From Echria macrotheca (taxonomy: Eukaryota > Ascomycota > Sordariomycetes > Sordariales > Schizotheciaceae): a stretch of DNA of 64,000 nucleotides. The notes beneath the pieces are model-generated. The model was given only the letters and a program-made list of their open reading frames with translations. It ran no database searches and was not told where the DNA came from. Every line of letters begins with the position of its first letter. The stretch's first letter is position 1. Below, piece after piece: positions 54,114 through 64,000 of the stretch. Location of the stretch: positions 1,798,001 through 1,862,000 of the forward strand of contig MU839831.1 of NCBI GenBank assembly GCA_030411725.1. Reading direction: 5' to 3'. Position numbers and translations under genes: made by a program.

Positions 54114-57100
54114 GTTGGCATGCACCGCCAGCAACAATTGATCTCGGCCGAGCTGTTAGGCCCGGGGCCTCTGCGTAAGAAGCGACGACTATGCGATCCA
54201 ACTCAGGGTTTGCCAATCTCGAGCGTCCTGTGGAGAGTTCGAAGACGGCGGCGGGTGGGGGGGTTGTTGGGTCGACGGGAGGCGGCGTCGGGTGGTGGGG
54301 AGGAGACGGTGTCGGTTCCTGTCCCAGTCGCGCGGAGATTTCGCACCGCAATTGAATTTCGATCCAAGTCGTTGTTATAGGTGTCGTCTCCGGTGAAAGG
54401 CGACAGCAAGTCTCAATCGAAATCTTGGTCCGTTGGCGAGGGTAGCAATTCTTCGGCAATCGAGAGACGTCGCAGGAGCAGAGACGCCGGGGTCCGTCTG
54501 TGTTCGTCGGGAGCAGTCGAGGGTGGAGGGCTGGCGACCGACGCCACAAAGGAGGCCGATTGAAAAAGGAATGCGCAACGAGAAAAGGCCCGTTGCGAGC
54601 AAGAAGAGGTTGCACTGCAGTCACTGTGGCGTCAGGGGAGTTGCAAGACAGGTCATGCGAAGACCTAATGCAGTCTGGCTGCGTGTCCAGCGTGCCTTAG
54701 TGATGCCTGTGTGAAGGAGAGCGATGGGAGGATGAACCCAGCGTGCCCGGTCTCGATTCTCTGGGTTTTCTTGGAGTCGAGCGCGGGAGGGCGTGCCGTT
54801 GCTGCGGTGGACCTTCAAAACCTCCGGTTGGGAAGGCCTGGCCAAGACACAGTGCACTCGGGACAGTGCTGATAGGGCGCGACAATCGAGGGTCTGAGCC
54901 GCCCGCGCAGCAGCCAGTCAGAGGTGCGAGACGAGGGCCAGTGGAGCACAACAGAAACGAAGCCACACCACAGTCGCCCAACTGAAATGGCGTTTGGCAG
55001 GAAGCACCTGGGCACGTTTGATAAGCGGCATTCGAGAAATATGTATCTTGCCGCGCAGAAGAAGCTCGTCGGTGTGTAGAATGGCAACATAACATCCGAG
55101 CTTACGGCACACCAGGAGTCAGGCCCATTTCCGTTCTTGGTGTTTGTCCGCTCAATGGGGTCTAACAAGGCACCCGTTTGAGCTAACTTGCAGGCGAGCC
55201 AGGGTCCCTCCGGCGTTTAAATTTCAGTCGGCCGATGTCGTGGGTGCGAGCCTGGTGTTATCAGACGGACAGCCGAAGCTTCAGGGAACAGCATGCACTC
55301 GATTTTCTTAGCATGGAGCACCTCCCGTCCTGAAGGACATGTATTGCTAACGTCAGAGGACATCGCTACAGCGCTGCATAGGCTCTCGAGGCGGTGCAAA
55401 CACTGTGTACATGACGTGCCGATCGACCCCTCGACAGCGTGAACCCACGGGGATCGAGAAAAAGCAAGAGGCTCGCTGACGTTATGCGGTACCTATCCAT
55501 GCTGAGTAGTGTACGTTGTTCTCTTCTTCAAGACAACGTGTTTCCTCGGATTGCCTTTGTAGTGGGTTGCCTTCGCTTCGACCGGAGATCGACAGCAGAA
55601 GAAACTCAACGGCGCAGTTTTGCGCAAACTCCATCCTGGGAGACGGAAAAGGGGCCGAAGGCGTGGTGTGGCACCGACTGTTACCAGGTAATTACCAGGA
55701 CGCAGCAACTATGCATGCCATTGTCATAATCACCAAGACACCGATGTGATTTTTGACCGTCTGGTTACATTGCTTGGTCTGGATACTACACAACGACTAA
55801 AGATTGACGAATGCGCCGGCCAGAGTCGCCGTGTCGAGCTGAAAAGCAGGCTGTGCGGTCACTGTGGAAGATGCGCAAAAAGGAGGGGGATTGTGAGGGG
55901 CAACCTCGCGACCTGCCGAGAAAGCACAGATAACAGGTGGTCCGTGACTCTCCGTTCAGGAACAATGTGGGGATGGAGGTGTGGGGAGAGACGACAGGGG
56001 CAGATGTTACCATTGGCCCACTGAAGCAGGGCAGGCAGGGCAGGGTCAGGGGTACGATGTGGCATGACGGGCAGACTTCGTTGCAGAGGACAAGCACTCG
56101 CTTCAGGACGACTCACGCTCTCACCGCTATATCTTTTTTTGTTTCGACCAAACATGTTTACACGCACGTAGTGAGATAACTAAACAATTTGCCGGTGTCC
56201 CGCGGACGAGCTGAGATATGGTTTAATGTGTCCGGCGCCGGCACGGTGCCGACGTTGTTGTTGGTGGCAGGGAGTTGTTGCCCGTCATCGGCAGTCGTGG
56301 CAGCGCTTGTTCGGATGCGGTTGAAGTTGTTTCAGAGCCCTGCCATTTCGGGTGCAACATGCTGGAACCAGGTTCCTCGCTACCACTCAGCCACATTACG
56401 AGCGTGACATTTCCGCTAGCCGAGTACACCTATCCGGACTGTTCCATCTATCTGTGGAGGGAGCCGCAAATCTGTCATATTGGCCTTGCCATCATGGGTT
56501 TTCGGGACACGGCTGTTGTGCTGGATACTCAAAAATATGGTGGTAACGGTCGCGCCTACGTATTTTCGTCATAATCTTAAACGACGTGTCTGCTTCAGGT
56601 GCGGCGGTGCGCAGGCGACAGCGCGCTGGGTCGTGTTTCGACGTCATCTCTCATCGTTTCTGCGGCTTCGTTTCTAAACTTTGCATGAGGCACCGCTGTG
56701 ATGAACGGTCAACCGCCCCGCATATGTTTAGAGTCCAAGATGTCCTCTTCATGGAAGATTCCGCATTGGTGGTGGAGGGGATCGACAAGCAGTTTGAAAC
56801 ATGGTGTCTTGCAGGACGACGGAGTTGCTAGACATGATCCACTTCTGTGCTCAGCTTTATCAGGCCTGAACGGCTTGCTCTTTCCTCCAGGCAGCCTGCT
56901 GGTCCGAGTGCTTTCGGCAGCAGAGCAACGCGCGGCGGAGACTCGAAACACTCGGAAGATTTCGATGAGCTCGTTTCAATTGGCTGGCTGGCTCTCGGTC
57001 GCAGCTCAAGACAGCTCCAGCGCATCTGCTACCCAATCAACCCATCGTCAACGGCCGAGTCTCTTATTCTGGCCATCTTTGAGACCAGCATACCATACAC

Positions 57101-59292
57101 ATATCGCCGTCCACCGCAGCTGTCAAGTCCTCCGTCTCGCAAAGTGTGGTTGCACAACTGACAACCGCCATTGTGACGCGTCACTTCACTCCCGGGGAAT
57201 GCCGACGATGGGCCTTGCTTGACCATCAACTAGGCTTCTATCAATTCAACAAGGGCCTCACAGCCCGGTTGGGTTGGAGTCGATCTGAAATAGGTTCAAC
57301 GGCAGCGGCCCAGGTCGCATACTTATTGAAAAGTCACCAAGTTTAACAGACTGACAGAGCTCGGAGATACCACGCGGACCCGAATCATCGTCACTATGCG
57401 ATCCCTGGCGAGAAAGGGTAGCTAGATGCTGTGCAAATACATCTCAGACATCTGCTCTCGGACGTGAGAGACATTACGGCTGTGATACCTCGCCGCCCTC
57501 GGAGCATGTTCCTGGCTCCTCGGATCTCATATTTACTCTCTCTACTAGGCACGACTCGAGTCTCAACGGACAAAATGCCTGCCCAATTCTCATCTCCGGT
57601 TGCGACCCGCTGCTCTCACGGCCCGAGACAACCCTCCACGGGCGACGAGGCGTGCGGCTACACACCGCCCCTTTCGTTTCTTCTTCGCCCTATCTTTCTA
57701 CGAGGTCACGAACCGCCTGGTCAATTGTCGTCAAGCCGCTTTGTTGTCACCTCGTCTCAGCAGCTGGACGGTACCTGCCCTTAAACTAGACTGCATCGAG
57801 TTGGGGAACTCGGAACGGGGATTCTCTCGTCCGATATCACGGCGAGTTGAGCTCGACAGAGCATGGCAGAGTATCTCCCAGTCAAGTGATTCTTTGTCCG
57901 ACGCTTGGGGAATTTTTGGTTGTCGCTCCCACCGCTGAAGCCCAAAGTTGGGATATGGCGCCTTGCTTTCCGGGCCATGATGCCAGCTCAGTCGGCCATA
58001 CTCTGTGGCACGAGGTCAGCTCGTTCCATCGGTTCTTGGCCGTCCTCAAGTGAGCGTCGATGGAAATGGAACGCCAGCAGAAGGAAGATTTTTAGTAGTG
58101 AAAGTCAGGCGCGAGGTGTCTCTCGGAGGATCGATCCAAGTGGTATGGCAGCGGGTTATATTTCCGTCCAAAAGCTCCAGTTCTGGAAGCCAAAGGCGAG
58201 ATGTGAGGCCACAACGCCAAGGTCGAGTCTGAGCCGGCCGATGTCCAAGTCAGAAGGAATTTTGGATCAAAACACGATAAGACTTGGGAGGAGGAATTAT
58301 ATCAGACAGAGCCAAGATTTCAGTACCCGAGGTGTCCACTGTTGGATTCTACGTGCGGGTACTGTAGAAGACTTGGGGGAGCCGTTCATGCCGACATCCG
58401 GGGTGCATACTGGGCGGAGTGGCCCAATGGGGTATTCGTTCCCTTCCGCGATTCTTGCCTCGGCACCCGGTGGGTCCCCACCGCTTCTTTCCCACCTGGC
58501 CCCTGAAGTCCGATCAAGGCGCCGAAGACTTTCTATTGTCCCATTAGTGGTGACCCGGAAGAGCAGTGACGGACTTTGACATGTCGGGTGACAGCATTTT
58601 CGCGGATTTTGCTGCTGCAGGCCAACGCACATTGGACTTGCCACCCTCGGGGTATTATACGCCGCGGGATGGTCGGGGAGGAAGGGGGGTCTGGGAGGGT
58701 GTGCTCCGCATGCGGCACCGGCGACGCCCACGCGACGGCTAGAAGCCAGGAGGTGACCAGGATGCCGAAGCCGCTTCCCAACCCGGCCTCGCTCGTCCCC
58801 CGCTGCCAACCTTGAAAATGATTACCCTCTCCACTCTGATGCCGCGCGCCCAGCAGCACGAAAAGTCGGAAGGAGCCCCAGGATGGTGTGCGCCCGCCAT
58901 GGCGATCCGATGGTGCTGCGGCCTGCCCGCACCCGCGGTTCTAGTCTGGCTCTTCCAGTGTCCCGCCATCTCGGTGCTTTTGTAATCATAGGCATAGGCG
59001 TATCCGCACCGGACTTTGTGGTGAGAGCGTACTTGGCCGAGAGAGGCGATGAGGAGCTTGCCTTACTATACGGGTCTTCCCTTCATCATCGTCCAGATCG
59101 ATTATTGTCTCCTGCTTGATTCGAGAGCTTTGTTGTATAACAGCCTGTTGTTTGCACCTGTCGCCGCTCTTGCCTTCCCGGCCCGAGCCAACCGCTGCCG
59201 GCACACCGTCTTCTCCGAGCATCGGCTCGGCCGAGAGAAAGACGACCCCCTCTCCTATATACTACCACCCCAAACATCGGACCTTCCAAGCC
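54114..59292. other. Gene-free spacer, 5.2 kb
   Basis: The longest spacer in the window, between divergent RasGAP and MFS genes. Open frames are numerous but short, overlapping and unlike proteins. No tRNA, rRNA, simple repeat array or RIP signature was recognised. The first ~1 kb is probably the RasGAP 5' leader and promoter. I see no supported gene here. Confidence 0.5.
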
Positions 59293-61315
59293 ATGGCCGA
59301 GAAAGAAACCGGCATCCGGTCCACACCGGACTCGGAGCCGTCGGCTTCCTCGAGCCCGCGGGTGGCCTCGGCCCCGGCCATCAAGGAGGAGGAGGATGAA
59401 GAAGCCGAGGTGACGAGCCTGTCGAGCCGGGCGGGCTCACACACGACCGATGACTCGGACCCGCTCTCGCCGCTCGAGCACGCGCTGACGCCGCACCTGC
59501 GGACGTCGATGGAGCGCGCGACCTCGCTGCTGGGCGGCACGGCGGCGGCGACGCGGACGATGAGCGTCGGCAGCACGGCGTCGCGCCCGCCCGACTTCGA
59601 GGTCGTCTTTGAGCCCGACGACCCGGCGAACCCGCGCAACTGGCCGCTGTGGTACCGCGCCTGGGTCACGTTCGCCGTGTCGTACTCGACCTGGGTCGTG
59701 GTGCTGTACAGCACCAGCTATACGGCTACGCTCGAGGGCGTCATGGCCGAGTACGGCATCGGGAGCACGTCGGTCGCCACGCTGGGGCTGACCACGTATC
59801 TCATCGGACTGGCGGCCGGCAGCGTGGTGGTGGCGCCGCTGAGCGAGTTGTATGGGCGGCGGCCGATCTATCTGGTGTGTCTGGTACTGTTTGCGCTACT
59901 TATTATACCGTGCGGGCTGGCGACGTCGTTTCCGGAGATTATCATCGTCCGTTTCTTTGGGTGAGTTTTGTTTCCCCTGTAATGTGCTTCGGGACGGGTG
60001 CTGATATCTGTGGGGATGGGGTAGGGCGCTCTTTGGGGCGGCTATGGTGTCGAATGGTCCGGGTTCGGTCGTGGATATCACTAACGACGAGTATTTGGCT
60101 CTGTGCATGTCGCTGTGGTCGATTGCGCCCCTGAACGGGTATGTGTTCTCTCTTATAGACGGAAGACGCCGAGCTGACTGTGTCCAGCCCCGTCACTGGG
60201 CCCTTGATTGGCGGCTTCGTGTACCAGTACCTCGGCTGGAGATGGGCCAACTGGCTCGCGCTGATCCTAGCCGGTGCTGCTATCGTCATGATGGCGACGG
60301 TCAAGGAGACGTACGCGCCGACGATCCTGAAGCGCAAGGCGGCGGCCAAGCGCAAGGAGCTGGATGACGAGCGGTGGTGGTGTCGGTACGACGAGCGGAT
60401 CTCGACCATCGAGCTGCTCAAGATCAATTTGAGTCGGCCGTTTGTACTTGCCGCGACGGAGCCGATCCTGTGGTTTTTCAACATCTGGTTGGTTTCCTCT
60501 TTTTTGACTTTCCCTCCTTCGGGCGTACTAAAATATATGACAGGATCTCCGTCATCTACGGCATCCTGTACCTCTGCTTCGTGGCGTACCCAATCGTCTT
60601 TGTCCAGCACCGCGGCTGGTCCCCCGGCATGTCCGGCCTCGCCTTCCTCGGGATGGGCATCGGCACGCTCCTCGCCATTTTTCTGGAACCCGTCTGGCGT
60701 CGAATCATCAACAGCTCGTCGCGCCGCGATCCGGAGACGGGCCGCGCCGCGCCCGAGGCTACCGCGGCGGTCATGTCGATCGGCGCCGTCCTGACGCCCA
60801 TCGGCCAGCTCGTCTTCAGCTGGACGTGTCTCCCCACGACGATCCACTGGGCTCTGCCCATCGGGTTCGGTATTCCGTTTGGGATGGGCAACACGCTCAG
60901 TTTCATCTATGGGAGTAATTATCTCGCGTCGGCGTACGGGATCTACGCTGCTTCGGCACTGGCAGGGAATGCGGTTATGAGATCGGTGTTCGGGGCCGCG
61001 CTGCCGCTTGCGGGGCCGGCCATGTATCGCGCACTCACGCCGCAGTGGGCGGGGACGCTGCTGGGCTTGTTGGAGGTCTGTCTGATTCCGATCCCGTTTG
61101 CGTTTTATCGGTATGGTGATCGGATCAGAGCGAAGAGTCGGGTTATCAGACAGATGAGGGAGGAGAGGTTGCGGAACGAAGGGAGGAGGGCGAAGCAGGT
61201 TGCGAGGGTTGCGAGGAGGGCCGCCGCCGCGAATAGAGAGAAGGAAGAGGTGGTTGTTTTGGGGGACGGCGGGGTGAGGGAGAGGGTAGTAGTGGGCAAG
61301 GAGGTTTTGGTTTGA
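59293..61315 (+). CDS. MFS transporter, DHA1 drug/polyamine-type
   Basis: Exons 59293-59960, 60025-60138, 60188-60487 and 60544-61315 give 617 aa. All introns fall in the same phase inside the membrane domain; donors are GTGAGT, GTATGT and GTTGGT. A polar Ser-rich N-terminus of ~110 residues leads to DPANPRNWPLWYRAW, the hallmark of fungal DHA1 carriers. About 12 membrane helices follow. The inter-helix 2-3 motif reads APLSELYGRRPIYL (motif A type) and helix 5 contains PVTGPLIGGFVYQYLGWRW (motif C-like). A cytosolic loop of ~60 residues (KRKAAAKRKELDDERWW) separates the two halves. The tail is very basic. Family members export drugs, polyamines or metabolites as H+ antiporters; the substrate is unknown and no biosynthetic genes adjoin it. 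Confidence 0.92.
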
Positions 61316-62090
61316 GTTGTTTTGTTCGTGTATATAGGTTGGTTGCATATAGATTTCATGGATGGCGTTTTGCTGAATATCTTGGCATGTTGGCTGCCCA
61401 AACTGATTGGGTTTGGATTCGTGTCAAGGTACAGGAGTGAGTCCCTTTGGTGTTGGGAGATCCTGTGAAGCCACGTAGACACGACACCGTATCTGCTTTG
61501 CTTAAGCTCAGGCTGGCTTTTCAAAGACACAGACAGGTGGAAGGGGTACCTAACCAGCGACTCATATAGGAGACGTGATCGCATCGACGGGTGGTCCTCC
61601 CTTCGACGCAGTAAGCATCAAGACCATCCATCTATCTCACTATTCTCGCCGTTTCATCCACGTATCTGCCATAAGATACAAAGTCAGAGCTCGCCGTTTT
61701 GGGAAAAGGATGCACCGTGACAAGAATAGGAGGGCATGATCATCTCTGCCCTTACCCGACCCGACCCGACCTAGGACGTTTGAGTTTGCCATTTTGATCA
61801 CATGGCCGAATATTGTTGCTGCTGTATGGGCTGGGCGTATAAGCTTACCCCCCTTTCCCCCGACGTCAACGTCCACGTCCTCATTCACAGGATCACTCTC
61901 TTTGAATTTCCGGGGGAGGGGGTACCAGCTCAAAACATATATCATACATACAATACCAGTCGTCCCTTCTGAGTCGCATGTTCCAGTCCCAGTTCCCAGT
62001 CCCAGTTCCCAGTTCCCGGCTCCCAGTTTCCGGCTCCCGGGCCGTGGACTCCAATGTTCCTTATGTTGGCACCCACTACCAGGTATTTAG
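61316..62090. other. MFS 3' flank leading to AT-rich block
   Basis: Normal-GC sequence with the MFS 3' end and a short imperfect tandem repeat near its right edge (listed separately). No coding region recognised. Confidence 0.55.
61983..62040. repeat. CCCAGTT-type imperfect tandem repeat
   Basis: About nine units of 6-8 bp alternating CCCAGTT, CCCAGT and CCCGGCT / CCGGCT forms, ending just before the AT-rich block begins. Confidence 0.8.
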
Positions 62091-64000
62091 CTACCTTAGC
62101 GGGAGGATGCGCGGCAATCTAAGCCCCGCCAAGGGGTAATAAGCCTTAATAAATCGCCTAATACTTAAAAAAGTTTTAAGTCCTTCCAAGGACCCCTAAG
62201 CCATGCCAGAATAGCCTAAACCTTATAGAAAACCCCCTATAACAGTACCCTAAAGCGCCCTATAATGCCTTATAGCAGTACCCTGTAATTTAGGGGAATA
62301 TACTAAACTCGTCTACTAATAACACTACTAAATCCCCTATATAGCACCCTCCACAACGCACCTAACCGCCTACTAGATCCTATCCTTTATTTATTCCACT
62401 CAGCCAAATCTACATTACTACCTACTATTAAGTCATTATTCCAAATTATTCCATATTACGATACAATATTAATACTATTACAATTCCACCACCACTCTCC
62501 AAACCACATATCCTTTAATAACTTATCGTATATCTTAATCGCAACTAATAATTATAATATTTCCACGTATAAATAATAATTTCTCGTCTAAATACTATTA
62601 TAAATAAATATAAGTTAACTTAAACGGTTTGAAATAAACGGGGTAATTAATATATACCTTTTTTTAGTTATATATTAGTACGGGTAGTTAGGAATTACGA
62701 TATAAAATTAATAGGTAAGGTTTTATAATAATTAGGGACTTATTAAGTATATTAACGTTCCTAATTTAGTATATCCGCATATACGCCCCAATAAGACTAC
62801 CTTAATAACCTAGTATTATAAATACTTAATATTTTACTTATTTTAAACAAAATCCTACTTTTTATCGTTAATAGGTATTATATATAGTCGGGTAAGTAAA
62901 ACTTTATTAATTCCAATGATCTCTAGGGAGTTGTAGATATAGATAGTATACCTTAAGTTAAGGATATCATTTTTATCGTCTAAAACTACCATTAGAGTAA
63001 CTATTAGGAAGATATAATCCTTATTGTTAAACCTATAAATAAAGATATAGTTAATAAGGTCGAGTAACTCGTCTTATAACTATTAGTTAAAATTACGGTA
63101 CTATACGTACTAACTACGCGTAAAGATATATTAATATAATACCCTAAAATATGTAATGTTAGTATTATATTATTCTTTTATCTACCCTATATTACTAAAG
63201 CCACTGTTTAAAGCGAAAGTCATTATTTTTAAGTATTACAAGATTATTTTTTATTAATAGCTTTTTATATTAATAGAAATCTATTAAAATAACTTTATTT
63301 TTAAACTTTTTAAGCCTAATTTAACTATAAAATCGGTTATTATACCCGCGTACCTATGCGCTATTCGGATACAAGGTAAAAACTAAGTATTAAGATTTTA
63401 AAAATACTTTTAACTTTCCGTTTACCTTATAATACTTTACCTAAATCTACACTTGTAAATTTAAACCTTACGTAGATTAATTACAATACGGGAAAAATAT
63501 TACTTTTCTTTTACATATTATTACAAGATAAATTAAATTAAAAAAATAATAAAAATTAATAATTTCGTAGAGATATCGATAAAAAGCATTATTACTAAAT
63601 AGTATCTTTAATACCGTTTTTACTAAAAATAGCCCTAAACGGGTTATAATAATCTCCTACCGTTCCAACTACTTTAGTTTTATTAAAATACCTTTAAACC
63701 TAACCTATAAGGTAATTAACTTTACCGCCTAACTATCTTATCCCTAAAGTATAATACGCTACACTTCGCCACTAGATAAGGTGGTAACGCGTCTGTAGGG
63801 GAATAATAACAAAGAAAACAATAATTCACTTAGGTATGTATAAAGAAGGGGGTAAGATAAAACTTATTTATTAGTAAATCTAAATTTATTAGCCTATTAC
63901 AAAGCGCTATCAAATACATAAATTACGTCCTAACTATAATCTTTAATATACGCTTACCGTAAACTCTTCTTAAACCTATTTATTATATAAATATTACGTA
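62091..64000. repeat. AT-rich, RIP-like degenerate block
   Basis: Base composition changes abruptly near 62100 from GC-rich to very AT-rich and stays so to the window end. CpA and TpG are almost missing (for example 63241-63300 has none) while TpA is abundant and CpG survives, which is the footprint of RIP in ascomycetes. No open frame above 60 codons exists here. The original element, presumably a transposon, cannot be identified. The first 200 bp still show short imperfect repeats such as CCCTATAA and AGTACCCT. Confidence 0.85.

Noticed and set aside
58533..58859. Minus-strand frame with a signal-peptide-like stretch (FGILVTSWLLAVAWASPVP)
   Set aside because: No ATG lies upstream of the hydrophobic stretch in frame, and no splice acceptor was found that would supply one.
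54114..59292. Search for a hidden gene or 5S rRNA in the 5-kb spacer
   Set aside because: No recognisable 5S rRNA core, tRNA arms or exon chain with consistent phase was seen.

Overview
The window is nuclear DNA of a filamentous ascomycete, most likely a Sordariales species and plausibly Chaetomiaceae (inference). The evidence is the short GT-AG introns of about 50-120 nt with CTAAC/CTGAC branch points, GC-rich genes with long intergenic spacers, an intron-containing tRNA-Lys, and typically fungal families: Nop9, MAM33, fungal phosphoketolase, an LCCL membrane protein, a Sar1/Gap1-type RasGAP and a DHA1-type MFS transporter. The last ~1.9 kb is a very AT-rich block nearly free of CpA/TpG, the signature of repeat-induced point mutation (RIP).

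Layout. 0-6 kb: the 3' end of an unknown gene, a membrane-anchored alpha/beta hydrolase (-), a HAD dehalogenase (-) divergent from an HNH-like protein (+), and a small multi-pass membrane protein (-). 6-15 kb: sparse, with a two-exon gene for a 65-aa secreted peptide (-), an AMMECR1-domain protein (+) and a Ras-like GTPase (-). 15-26 kb: a PLP-dependent group II decarboxylase (+), a 1.3-kaa mucin-like GPI-anchored cell-surface protein (-) and a questin-oxidase-like protein (+). 26-39 kb: an LCCL membrane protein (-), MAM33 (-) divergent from Nop9 (+), a tiny gene interrupted by a homopyrimidine intron (+), and a conserved fungal protein of unknown role (-). 39-46 kb: a gene-poor stretch with a tRNA-Lys pseudogene and an eight-copy degenerate repeat array, then a rhodanese-type phosphatase-like protein (-) and a bZIP factor (-). 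46-64 kb: phosphoketolase (-), an intact tRNA-Lys(CTT), a RasGAP (-), a 5-kb gene-free stretch, an MFS transporter (+) and the RIP-like block.

The genes do not form one pathway; this is ordinary chromosome with housekeeping and accessory genes mixed. No biosynthetic cluster is convincing: the oxygenase-like, decarboxylase and MFS genes lie far apart. Exon boundaries were worked out by hand from splice signals and reading phase and are given per gene; every multi-exon model closes in frame. The least ordinary items are the secreted-peptide gene, the repeat array with a possible outlying copy, a dispersed palindromic 10-mer, the homopyrimidine intron, and two 51-nt introns whose retention would keep the frame open.
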